Below are positions 12,986 to 26,500 of a DNA stretch of 64,000 nucleotides, piece after piece (position 1 is the first letter of the stretch; each line of letters opens with the position of its first letter). The position numbers were made by a program, and so were the translations under genes. The notes beneath the pieces are model-generated. The model was given only the letters and a program-made list of their open reading frames with translations. It was not told the origin of the DNA and did not search any database. This stretch comes from Auanema rhodensis (Eukaryota; Nematoda; Chromadorea; Rhabditida; Rhabditidae), in assembly GCA_964057225.1 (NCBI GenBank), contig OZ059897.1:15996001-16060000 (forward strand), given 5' to 3'.

Positions 12986-15900
12986 GAACTCAAATTATAG
13001 ATAGAGTACGTTATTTAAGAAAGAAAAAAGAACAGGAAAATGCAGCTGAACGATCGCTAAGGAGTTAATTCGAACAAAATTAAGTGAGCTGTCATATGCA
13101 CAATCGTCATCTGAAACTATAAGATGGATTTAAAACTAAAACTAAAGCTATGTGAAGCTAAGTAATAAGAAAACAAGTAGTTAAGACAAGCCATATATTC
13201 ATCTTACGCAGCACATGCAGGATTTCTGCAATTTGCTACTACTGAATGTTGCTCGGTTAAGGTTCGAAGGATTACAAATCGTATAACTACGGTATTCAGA
13301 TGTCAATTACTTTGTGTTTGGAATAAATAAAAAAGAAAAACAGGATGACACACAAAGTTGTAAATGCGATTTGGGCTGATTTGAATGGAGCAACTTCAGA
13401 ACTTCTTCTCTTCGAAGCAATATTCTACATATTGTGCTCATTATTCCTCGCTTTATTCTTCAGAAATCAACTAGAAAAGTTAAATATTTCATTGTGTGTG
13501 TTGCTAAATCTTTCAATGCCAAGCTGGTGGATTTGTCAAAACCCCAAAGCTTGTTGAGGAAGTTGTTATTTCTTTAATTAACAGAAGAAGCTTTTTGATT
13601 TGCTTCGTGATGAGAATGCGTTCCAATCAAACCTCCCCCCTCCAACCCAAAAAATCAAAAATGTTAAACAATTCCTTAAACTTTTTGTTTTGAAAGCAAG
13701 TTTTGTTCGCCCTAGTAAAATCCTCAAAGAAAAGTTTTTTTTTTCTGAATAACAGTGTAGCCTTTTCACGTAACTCTCTTTCTCTATAAGTGTATGCTCA
13801 CTCAAGCACTTTGAAGTCAAGTTTCTGCTTATCTTTGTCACAAAAGATACTTTTTCTTTATAAATGAAAAGAACTTTTACCATTTTAGTTATAAAAAATA
13901 TATAAAAATATATATAATAAGTTATATAATATAAAAATAAAATGAATAAATAATTGCATAAAATTAAGAAATATTGTTTAAAGAAATTCGTCCTTCTCAT
14001 GAAAACAACAGGAAAACTAACAGAAATTTTCTTTTTAATTATTCCTTGCTAATGCAGTAATTTGGTACATCTGTTATGTGTGAAGCCATTTTTTCAAAAG
14101 AAAAAGTGTTAACTCCCATAGAATGATGAATTTCTATTTTTACTTTCAAGCAATGCATTCTCAGCTTTGTTTGCTTTTTCGAAAAAAAAACATAACAGAA
14201 TATCCAGACCAAATTCAGAATTGAAGAAACACACACAGTGTTCTTTTTATCCTCCACTCAATCTCACTTTTGCATATTTTTGTGGGTTTAACTGAAGATT
14301 TCGGCAGAAGTATCGTTTAAGCCATGCAGAGCAAAATGATTCAAAAAACGTGCAGACATTGCAGAAATTTAAGAAAAAAACATTCGAACCTAAATCTGTA
14401 CTTTGGTTTTTTGACATTTGAGTTTTTATGTGGAACTTGAATAACCTCAAGCTCAAAAATCTAGAATGAACAAGATTGAAAACTCATGATGTAAGAAAGA
14501 ATCGACTAATTATTCATTAGTCTCACAAAGATTGCATCATAAACAAGAGGAAACAAGAAGTTTAAATAATTCTTGGTAATTTTTCAAATAGATCTACTTA
14601 TTTCAGACAGAATGTAATGAATTTCAATACTGCAATGATAGAGGCGAAAAACACTATGAAAATAAAATACGAATTTAGAGATTAGGTTGAAGACATTTGA
14701 AAATTTGAAAAAATTAAATTGTGCTGAACGATTGATCGAACTTTTTGCTATAATTCGAGCGGAATGATGAGAAACTTTATGAAGTATGATCAAACTCGTT
14801 TGGACATCTACATTTCATTTCGACAGATTATTCGTCTTAATCTTTGTCAAGTAAATGAAGGGCAAAAAAGCTTACGAATATTTGAAACATAAAATGAAAA
14901 ACTTAAAACAAAAGTTGATATATTATAAATAAGTTGATTAATTTAAGAATATTCACTATATCGAATTCAAAACTTCCAAAAAGTTCAGTCATATCATGAA
15001 TATTTTAACTAAAATAGCACATATAAGGAAATAAAAATTTATGAATTTAATGAAATATTCAAAACATATTAAACTATTCGGTTCGTATTATTGCTCTGAT
15101 GATAAAAGAACTATTTCAAAAACAATATTAATGACAGAACATCAAAAAATCTGATTATGATAGAATAATAATGAAAAATCTTTTTATTTTTTTATTCTTC
15201 TCATCTACTAAAAGTTTTGTTAAATTTTAACATAAAGGAAAATCATTTTAGAAAATATATTAATTAATTAGATATAGTATAATATTTCATAAAGTATTAA
15301 ATAAAGTTATAGAAAAATATAAAATTATTAAAAACAAAAGGCTGTTCAAATGAAAAGAACTGTTCAGACGGTATATTGTATATATTTAAAAGTTCCATTG
15401 AATTGTATTTGTTGTTATCATAGTTTAATGAAAACTGGAAAAACTCATTTTTTTTTCAGACAAAAATAAGAAGAATTCTGAGGGAATTCAGAATTGGGCG
15501 ATTATTAAGGAAAAAGAAAATACATTAAGCTTAATATCTCTTCCTGAAAGCTATTTCTATATATGAAAGCATGAACAAATGAGTGATTAACTAGATGAAA
15601 GACTGACCAAGAAAGAAAGAAAAAAATATTTTCTAAAAAAAAATAAATTTGGTCTTTGAATTATATATTTTCTATTATTTAGGTCTATATAAATCTGCGT
15701 GTATTATTAAAAAAAAGGACAAAAGTATAGGGAATTATCAAAGAAAAAAAGAAGGAAGAGGGGAAGTCGTCTACTAAGAGAAAATCATATAGATTATCTA
15801 ATACTGCTTATGGTTTTAGTATATTTAAAACATCAAGAATAAAAGAAAATTAGAAAGAAAAGATAAAAAAAAAATAAAATAAAAAAGATTTTTAATCTGT

Positions 15901-16829
15901 AATAACAAGGAAGTTCATTTTATAAGAAAAAATGGGTAATTTGAGTATTTTGAAAAAAGATGATTGAGAGAACAATGTAAACTAAACTGATACATATATC
16001 GGATAAAAATAAAAAAACTGATATTCAATATTAATTTCTTCTAAAACAATAAAGAAGCTTTTGTTTATACATGTTTATTATGATTTTTAATATTATAAAC
16101 ATGAATTAATCTTTATTATATAAAGTTCAAATAACATTTAAAAGTTGGTTGATGTGCTAGAAGATCATAACGATCAAACTATTCTGGAAACAACACTATG
16201 AACATCCTCATTTCTTTAAAATCACTAAGAGTATCCTAGAAACCAACTAAATGATCTTTTTTCACCTCTTGGTAGCCTATGTCTCTCTTGCTCTTTTCTT
16301 CCTCCATCATTCTCTTACTCCCTCTCTGTTAACGTCATCAGATGTGTTCTTCTCATTGGAAACTAGCTAGCTATTCCAAAATTTCAATTTGTTTTGCTTA
16401 CTTTCATTCTTTCTCATTTTCAAAACTACGTAGGTTTTTTGGATCTTTCTGTTGAAACAGATGAAAAAACTATAATGTGTATATGTATTTGCAGACATAG
16501 ATATATGAATAGGTTTATCTCCAAACAACATTATCTTTGAATTATTTTGTTTGAAAGGGTTTTTATCAAAATAAATCTGAGATGTTAGCTCAAGGGAGTT
16601 TTGTGATATAAGATACACAGGTAATTAAACTTAAACTAAAATACTTCGAAAGCTGGATTTATTTTTATATGTAAATCAAAAATATTATTTTCAGCTTAAT
16701 TAGGTGCATAATTCATAAAACCGGAGGACATTCTAGCCTGCAATAAATATATTCAAGAGCTAGGAAGAGAACACAGGACAGGAACGAGGATGTAAGATAG
16801 AGGTAAACGACAAAGAGAAGAAAAATTAA

Positions 16830-16891
16830 AAGAGAAAGAGAGAGAGAGTGAGTGAGAGAGAGAGAGAGAGAGAAAAAGAGAGAAAGAGAAG
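16830..16891. repeat. Imperfect (GA)n tract
   Basis: About 60 bp of GA units with GTGA and GAAAAA interruptions, purines on the + strand. Confidence 0.85.
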
Positions 16892-19800
16892 TATAATAGA
16901 GAAGTAGTAGTCTAGAGCTCTCAGATATCTCACGAAACTAGCATGCAATGTACAATCCTAATAAGGTACGAATTTAATAGAAATACGAGAGACAACTTTG
17001 TCAAACTAATCGGCAATTTTTTCACATTTAACGGAAAATAACATCTTTTTTTCCTGCATTCTTTTGCCAGATCATGCGGTTATCGTCAGGAAAACTCAAG
17101 AGAAATTCAATTGCAGCATTCCTCCTAAGCGACATTTCGTGATTTCGTATAACTCATCAAGATGAGAACAGAAGTCTGGAGTTTCGGGACTACTTTCACA
17201 CAACAAAAGAATGGAAAAACAGAGAGAATAGAAACAAAGAGAACAGGAAACCTAGAGACAGCTTAAAAATTAGAGAAAGATAAAGCAAAGAGAGCTAGGT
17301 AGAATACTAGAAAGTTAAGTTACTAAGTCGAAACAATCACAGGAAGCAACCTAAAAAATTCTATCAATCAAAAGAAAACGACAAAGAAACCAACTGACTC
17401 ATAGTCAGAGCTCACGACTTCAATTACATGATTTGACGCTATCAAATGAAGCAATTGGCTTTTTTATGATTCTTTGCCTGAGGATAAAACCAAATTTTGA
17501 TCTGATTATACTCTTCCGACTCTCATCCTTTCACCCAAATTATAAATATTTAATTAAGGAAGTCTATGAGCGTGCAAAACTGTTTGAAATGAATACGGGG
17601 AAAGAAAGGAGGAGGAGGGAGCAGGAAAACACAAAAATAAATCATAGTAAAAGCTTTATTTTCTTTTAGCAGAACTTGGGCTTACATCTGAGAGTCAGGC
17701 ACAACAGTTGAAACAAAACATATTTGCAACATTTTAATATTTAAAAGTTTTTAAAACCAAAATTTTAAGGTAGTTTCATCCCTATGAAAACTAAATTACC
17801 AATTTTAATATAGACTTTTTCCTTTATTTAATGTACACAAAATACATAAATATTTGGAGAAAGGGAAAAACACCATAACTTTTTTTTTCTTAATTCAAAT
17901 GGATATTAATGTATCCAACTGACTTAGTTACATAAATATTTCCAATAAAATGTAAGTTTCCTTGGAGTTTTATTACCATTTATCGTCAATAACTATTGTA
18001 TTCATACTGTCAATGTGCAAAACATTTCGATTGTCCTCATTCAATATACGGGAATCCATAAATACAGTATCGAGCCGATTTAACAATTAGAAAGGTCACC
18101 TGGCCAAATTGTCTTTATCTTTCCCGGTGGTTCGTTTGTTTACTGATTAGTGTTTCACGTATATTCAGAAAAAAAAGATATTATATTAGATATTAGAGAT
18201 GTTTTAATATAATATAAGTGTTAAAAGAAAATGAATAAACATTGATCTGAACACATTAGCAGGTGCTTTGATGTATAGATCAAGGTGTGACTTGTCATTC
18301 ACTCGTGACAATATCATGCATCTGCTTAGATGTATGAATGCATGTTAGTTAGAATAGTTGAAAAAACTTGTAATTACTTTGAACATCCGGTGTTTATAAG
18401 ATCCCTTTACTATTTGCCTGTTTTACTGATTTTACTGAGAACATTATCTCGTTAGCTATAGAAGTATAGTAGAGTTTGCTGCCTTTGCAGCTATGGGTCA
18501 TCTCATTGCGCAATGAACCACAATTGGCATTGTTATAAACCACAGGAGATAATATTGAAAAAGAGACCGCTATATGAGAACTTAAACTTTGTGTCAATGT
18601 CTTGTCATCAAGTTTGAACCTAATTATTTTACTTATTTGACAATACTTTGACAATAATTATTTCGAACTAGTTGAGTGTTTCATTATTAGAATTACTATA
18701 TCCCTTATTCTTTCGTTCTTTTGCTCATAAGGGAGTTATATAGTGAATGATGGGTACTACTTATTTTCATAATCTTTTTTTTTCTTCCGACATTTCCGTA
18801 GCACATAGTTTTCCTGCTACTATTACATGTAAACAAAAAAAACATGAAGAGAGATAAGATCAAAATATCATTTGAACTAATATGTTTTATCCCATCCATC
18901 CCTGCCTCACCGCCTCCCATCATAACGTTCTAATCACTTAGATTTTTCCGGTGAAAATACAACACTCAAGGAAATGATTAGGACTGTGAGAGAGAAACAA
19001 CGAGATGAAGATAAGAGGGTGAACTATAGAATACTACTGGTTTTACTGTGGTGATGAGAATAGGATCCCGGAGGTATTTGCCCGAAAGTTATTGTTCTTA
19101 TATCGAAAGTCGTGTCCTCAAGGTCCCATCATCACCATCATCATCATGTTCATCCGTCAGTAACGATTGATTCATTTATCATCAAATACAGATGTAACAT
19201 GTGACGGCTAGTGGAATATTCTATATATGGATCAGTGTTCTCCAATGATGTTTATTACCGTTCCCGTCGTCATTAGCCTATTATATCTGTTTTACTCTGC
19301 AGGATGACAGAAACAAACAAACCTCTTTCCTATTCAAGAATTATTATTTAACGGAAATGTTCTTTTGATTCCGCATATTGGCAATGTTTGCTCATTTATT
19401 TTTCAAATATTTTATTGTCAGCTAAACTGATGAAAAGAAAGGTTAAAAGAGCAACTGGGATATTTATTATTTTTGGTTTGTTTTCAAGTTTCGAAAACAA
19501 ACTATTTAGTAAGTAATAGGAAAAATTTTGTTTTAACATTGAAGTTAAAATAATAATAAAAAACATTAGGATGATTTCATAGATGAAGCAATTTGTAGCA
19601 ACTTTTATTATCAAAAAGGATGTTATATGTGAATAAAAAGTTAATGCTTTATGTGATTTCAATGAATATATATTTGATATTGGTTCTTATATTATCTAAG
19701 CTGATAATATTCTCCTAAATATAACGGATGTAATCAGTGTGTAATGTGTATTTTACATTTCTTGTTCTATCATTCATTATATATCAATTCATCGATTACA

Positions 19801-20582
19801 ATTATTATAAATATATATTTATGAGTAGTACTCGCACAATTCGACATGATATATAAGTATCTGAGTTTTTCTAAAAATCTTGAGCAATCCATCTTAGAAA
19901 TTGCTTAAAATTTCAAAAAAAACTATCTGCAAACGTAACCAATGTGAAAACAAAATTGAGAGATAATATCACAGTACTTTGACAGGGCTCCTTGGAATAA
20001 AATGAAAATCAATGACAGTTAAATGAACAAATGTGGTTGATGACGTTAAATGTCATTCATAACAGGAAGTGATATACAAGATACAGAACTTCAATCAGTC
20101 TCAAGCTTCAGAAGCTTCAAAATTCCGACTTGAAACCACTCAAAATTAAAGTAGGTACAATATTTACAAGGCACTGGATGAGTGAATCAAAGAAACACGA
20201 AAATTAAAATTAGAAAATGAGCCCTGTGAGAAATATCTAACAAATTAGGGTAAGAGGAAAGAACAAAACTGAAAACCAGTAATCAGAAACAGAAGGATTC
20301 AATGTTAGTACAAAACGAAAAGCATGCAAAATTGATTGATAAGAACTCATAAGTGCTTAAAGAAAGAGAATAATCTGCTATATGAAAATTGGAAAGAACA
20401 AAAATTCGAACTATTAAAATAATGTCTAAAGACATATCTCTTAAATAAACATTCTACAGTGTTCATATGAGAACATGACAAGAGGGATACACATGAAATC
20501 ATCGGATTCAAATACCTGCACATAAAAGGACTGGGAGCAAAAAACTATACACTTAGTATTTTGAGGAATGGCACGAGTTGAT

Positions 20583-23500
20583 TTAGACAAAGAAGCCTTC
20601 TTCCTTTCGAGGTAGCGTTCGAGCACGATGTGGAATTGTATTCTGCTGAGGCTCTGGCCTTGAAAGACCCCGAGCTAGCTGAAGTTGGTGAAGAGCATCG
20701 CGTATTCGTTGATATTCTTCAGATATTAATCCTATAACACAACGATTCATAGAGCATGATGAAGAAATTGACTTACCCATGGCTAATAAATCTAAATGAC
20801 CACGTCGAGATAGATCACTAACTGTGAACACTCCACCTTTGTTTAGCTTATCAGCAGTGTGACCCATTCCTAATGAGCGTAGGAAATCATCCAATTGTGG
20901 ATAGGTTGGAGGAGATCCAGTGGGAGGTGGAGGACACTGACCCATCGGCGGAGCCCGAACTGCGCCATAAGCATTTTCTAAGCTGAAAAAAAACAATAAT
21001 TAGAAACTGTCAAATATATGTTGAAACTCACTGATTAGTTGAATAGGCATATTTAGACACTAGTCCTGATTCGGTGTAAATATATTCAGGATTACGGGAG
21101 TATTTTTCCAAAATGGCTAATAGTTGAGCAAAAGATGGGCGATCATGTCTCTCCAATTTCCAACACCAAAGCATGATTCTATGAAGTGAAGCTGGACAAT
21201 CCATTGGAGCTGGAAGACGATAACCAGCCATTATCTCACTGATCACTTTCTGATTCGTCCAATCCCAGTATGGTCTTTCTCCGAATGAACAGACTTCCCA
21301 TGTTAAAACACCAAAGCTCCAAACATCGGAGGCAGCAGTGAATTTACGATGAGTAATAGCTTCAGGAGCAGTCCATCTGACAGGAATCTTCCCACCGTTT
21401 GTAGTATATTCCCCAGCAGTTGTATCATCAACTCCTCGTGAGAGCCCGAAATCGGCAATTTTACAATTGAAAGCACTATCAACAAGAACATTTCTAGCAG
21501 CCAAATCCTAAAAATAAACAACATAATAAATGAAATTTTCATGGAGATTTGAGTACCCTGTGCACATATCCTTTATCGGTTAAATATTTCATTCCTGAAG
21601 CAATTCCTCTGAGCATATTAACTACATGAGGCCAGCCAATCTCAAATCCTTGGGCATCTTTGCCACGAAGGAAGTTATCCAGAGAGCCATTTTCCATATA
21701 TTCGGTTACTGAAAGAAAATTAAATATAAATTCAAAAAAAAAAGGATCGAAGCTTACCGATCATTGCTGGTTCTGCGCGAGTAACTACTCCAATTAATCG
21801 GACAACATTAGGATGACAAAATTGGCCCATGATAGAAGCTTCAAGAAGGAAATCAGCTTTAGCTTTAGCGCTGCTACCAGGCTTTAAAGTTTTAATTGCA
21901 ACGGTTTCCGTCTGTAAATTTAGAATAAACAACAAAAAATAATAACAATAATCTTACTCCTTCGACATTGGAATCTCCAAGAACATTTCTTTTCAAGCCT
22001 CCCATACAAACATCTCCGAATTCACCTCCTCCGATCACATGAGTGATGAAAACGGCAGAAGGGTCGATATCAAAAGTGAATTCAGTTAACGCTTGATTTG
22101 GATCTTCATAAGCTGTTGGATCAACATAAGGTTTGAACTTGTTGGCATTGTTCCCATAATAGGGTGGTGGCTGAGACAGAGAAGTTCCATACGATGGAAT
22201 CAATGGAGCATTTACTGAAAATGAGATATTACAAAGAATAGCTAGCACTAATTGAATTTCAAGGAAAAATTAAACATGCAGCAAAAAGCACTTACTCTTG
22301 GCAGAACGGAACATATCATTGAACTGACGATGGCCAGAGCTGTAATCTGGGGTCATCGTGTCTGAAAAAGCACATATCACAACACGGTCACGAAAGCAAA
22401 GGAGCGAAGCATGAAATTAGAGGGGAATTCCAGACGCTTTCATTGCCATGAGAGAAAATACTTACCTTGTTTATATGTATCAAGAACATCCAAATCACTC
22501 ATTTGCTTTCTGTTCCTAGTATTGCGACGACAAATGAGAAGCATAAAAGCCAACAATAGCATTAAGAGAAGTGTGCTTAATCCAAGAACCCAAGGTGGAA
22601 TTGCTTGCAGAGCTGTTGTTTCAGATTGAAGAATTCCAGGAGCACTACCGGATATTTCACGAGCAGCGTACTCATATTGGAATGGTTCACTCCATTGGCC
22701 CCACCCGTCTTGATTAGCTCGTACCTGAACCATGAGGATATAAAGAGCCACAAATGTGAAAAAATCTGACCTTGAATGAATAAAGACCTTGCCGGAGATT
22801 GCTAACAGTGAGAGAAGGAGAATCAGAAGTACGAGATTCTTTTCCATTTGGAGTTGTGATGTCGATTTCATACTGACGAACGGTACCTTCAGACTCAGGG
22901 GGATGCCAACTGAGCATAATGCCACCGCTTAGTTCAGCATCAATTCTGATAGCAGTAACTGGCTTTCTTGTGGAACGTGGGGTAGAGAAGAATACAGTAG
23001 CATGTGATTTTATACGGTCCTTCTTAGCCACGGATGAAACCTTATTCTTAGCAATAACGTGGAAGGTATAACTAGAATCAGGTTCCAAGTTTCTAATAAG
23101 CACATAGCGAGAATTAATTCGGCTCATAGAAGGATAGATGCTGATTCCAGCGCAATTTCCACGATAGCATTCAACTTCGTACCATATCTCCTAAAAGCAA
23201 TTCATAAGAATAATACATGAAGATATAACTCACAGATCGGTATCCGAGATTATTGGGTTCATTCCATGAAAGCTCAACGGTAGTTTCATTTTTAACTCTT
23301 GTGTTCACATTTGTTGGCTCTCCGGGTGGTTCTAAAATAAGTCATTATATAATATAATAATGAATAAAAACTTACGGGAACAAGGTGCAGAAGACGATTC
23401 TTCAGGAGCCCTGTAGTACCCTGAAAGACAAGTGCACTCGGTGCCAGCAGGAGCGTCTTGAGCTGAGTTTTCTGGACATTTCTTACATCTACCTTTCCCC

Positions 23501-26500
23501 TTTTCAGATTTGTAGGAATCAATTGAGCATGCTGAAAAAATTTCAAATAAAGTTGCCCTCGAAAATATTCTAGAAAACATGAGATATACAATAAGCGAAG
23601 GTCATAACTCATTATTGGAATCAGCTATCCTTCCTTTTATGGCTAACACATACGCATTCTCAGGTCGTGATAGTCGTCGGTAATCAAATATTTATTACGC
23701 GAACATTAATTCCATCCCTTATTCCATTTTCTCAATAAGATGAAACAATACCACGGACACACAGACAGATGTTCTTATTTAAACATAAGTTTAGTGGTAT
23801 GACGCTATACAGACCTATTTAGAAGACTCAGAAAAGCTTTTGTGCTATTCTTTTCCCGTCGTGTTGGACAAACGGTTAATATAAACTCTTTTTTGCTAAG
23901 ATTTGTTTAGAAAACAACAGCGTAAGAAGAAAATGCGAAATAAAGAATAGCCGTTCGGTGACCCTTCCTTCTTCTCATCACCCTCTAAACAAACATATCA
24001 GCTACAGCCTCTAGGGTGCGGCAAAGTGTCGGCTCATCTGCCGCTAAGCCGTTCAAGCGGCCAACTAGGTGCTAAACGAAACACAATCCTAGATGAAACG
24101 TGGGCCGCCATAGGACTGACCAGCTTGAGGAGGGTCCCTTTCAAAACTACTCAGCTGGCTCTTCACACGTATTCAGTTTCCACGAATAGCTGGAGTTCGC
24201 GAACAGCTGATTCATCCACAAGGAACTCTACTTCCCACGAGATGGTATGGGAACCCGTCTTGATGCATTCTAGAGGCTTGAATCGTCCATTACGAGTCAT
24301 TTCCTTTTGGGTTATGCCAAATAGCATAAAGAGTGAATAAGAATAAACTCATTCATCTCAATCCCCATAGATTTGTTATATCATGGTCCCTGCCCTTGTA
24401 AGTACGTTTCTCAAAGTTAAGATTAAGTTCATTTATTTGTTAAATTACCCAGAGAGCAAAATCATTATTCATCATTCAAAGATGCTTCCAAGGAAAATAA
24501 AAGGTCATAAACCTTGTAACCTAAAGTCGCATATCAAACACACCTGCAGCGGCATGTCCTTTGACATAAACAGGCTTGAGACTTCATTATTGTAATGAGC
24601 AAGTGATAACGATTATAAAAGAAACGGAGACAAACATGGGAAAGATCCCATTCAGCATTTCCTTCACTGTATGTCTCTTTACACCCAATAAGTCGCTAAT
24701 TTACAGAACACCGAAACAATTAAATTAACAAGATTAGACTGCGCCTTATATGGTTGGTTAGTTGTCCAAGCAGCAAACAATATGATCATGAACATGTGCT
24801 TCTCCATATTCATCTGCATACACTGGCTTTTGGTTAATCAGTTTAGTGTAATCGCGTGGTTTTCAAATGAATTAAGAAACATTGAGCCAAGACGAATTGT
24901 ATGAAAGCGAACAAGCTCCCCTCTCCTCTTCAGTTAAACTAGTCCTGACATGACAGCTGAACTAGCTGCGGTATGCCATGCGTAAAGCAAGCAGTTGACC
25001 ACCTGTTGTCATCATCAGACCTTTTTCTATTTCAATTACCTTATAACATAACCACGATGTCATAAGGGCCCGACTCGCTTTTTGTCTGCAAATGAACAGA
25101 CAGGAAGCCTTGGCGTGGAAACCAGGCTCCATCGAAGTGACAATCAAAGACATCCGCCTATCATAAATGTCCGTTCAATTTCATTCGCGTGGATTAACAG
25201 AGGACGAAAACTGCTGTCATCATAAGAAAACCCTGATATATGGACAATACGGTCCGGTTCATATTCGGTCATTAACTTTACTGTCTCATATATATTCCCA
25301 GAAAGGAAGTCGAGAATAGTTTATCGATGAAAAAGGTAATGACGCAACGCGATGTCATTTGTCTCTTGTCTAAAGACAAAGGGAACCGCAAAAGATTTCA
25401 ATCAGAAAATGGCAAACGGCGGAAGACATATCAGACAACAATCAGCTCTACTGTTCATAATATAGCAAGATCAGTCAATATCTCTCAACCCCAGCTCATT
25501 CGAAAAAAATTTCTTTCCTACCGAATGAATTCAGCACTTAGTATTGGCGATTTTACATCCGATAACCACAAAGATGACTTCGAATAAAAGAAAAAGAAAG
25601 GACAGTGAGAGATTAATGTGTTCAGCCAAACTGATTATAATCAGGTTCGAACTAATAATTGAATTTTAGTGATGTCCAGGGTTACCCTGGTATATAAGCC
25701 CGCTGTCCATTAAGTTTCAGTATAACAAGATTAGACTAGAATCTCAATTATGAGATGATTGAGGTCGATTCGCACCTGCTCTTTTATAACCCTTTTGAGG
25801 CACACATAGAAATAATATTCAGTTTCAAAAGATATTTCTTCGACTTTGGAGGATTTATCAGAATATCGAAAAAATCTGGGAAAATTCTGACGCGGTGTTC
25901 ATTTCCCTTACTTTAGTAATACTTAAGTGTACTTTATCATACATGTGTCACTCTCACTTGAAGGAAACAAAAGCTGGAACCACAACCTAATTGATGGCCG
26001 CCATCTCATTATGAGTTCCCAAGAGAAAGTCTGTAGGCGAACAAGAAATATATAGAAGAGGCACATACTGGTCATCTAATGCCTACTACTATAATTAGAG
26101 CTGCTTTATGATGCTCCCCGTATGTTACGAGAGGGCTGATTCATCTTTGTTCTTTTATAGAGCCGCAGTGAAATACAGGGTCTGACCTTCCGACTCCATT
26201 ACTCTGGTGGTCATAACCGTTAATTTACAGCACAGTGGCACATTATTATCACATTTCACTCATATTCAAAATGTAAGAGAATGCTAGAACGGTACTTATT
26301 TTCATTAACCATTGGTTCGAGCGATGTAATTAGTAATAAGAGCTCACTATTTTTATGAATATCCATCAAAGGAAAACGAAACAACATACCTTTGCAAATG
26401 TCCTCTCCATCATTGTTTTGGGCAGCAGTATAACCTGGATCACATTCACAGTTTCCAATAATGTGCTGGCCCCATTCGCCACTGGATTTACAGAACGCTA

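Larger units (their letters stand above)
4012..20582. other. AT-rich, purine-biased gene-free stretch
   Basis: About 16.5 kb with no supportable gene on either strand. Open frames are short and mostly encode poly-basic or poly-hydrophobic low-complexity peptides, as expected from A/G- or T/C-rich DNA. The + strand carries many more purines than pyrimidines over about 7.3-17.4 kb, with repeated GA tracts. Base composition becomes more balanced from about 17.5 kb, approaching the 3' end of the Eph gene. I found no tRNA, rRNA or recognisable transposon ORF. Confidence 0.6.

Noticed and set aside
13345-13557. 70-codon hydrophobic plus-strand frame
   Set aside because: Looks like a membrane segment only because of T-rich codons. 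No splice sites, partner exons or family resemblance.
24026-24340. 104-codon plus-strand frame inside Eph intron 7
   Set aside because: Ser/Thr/Arg-rich with no motif, lying antisense within an intron; judged a chance frame rather than a nested gene.
24430-24456. Sequence resembling part of the nematode SL1 leader (AAATTACCCAGAG)
   Set aside because: Only about ten bases agree with the SL1 core and no splice donor, Sm-type site or snRNA-like fold follows. Chance similarity.
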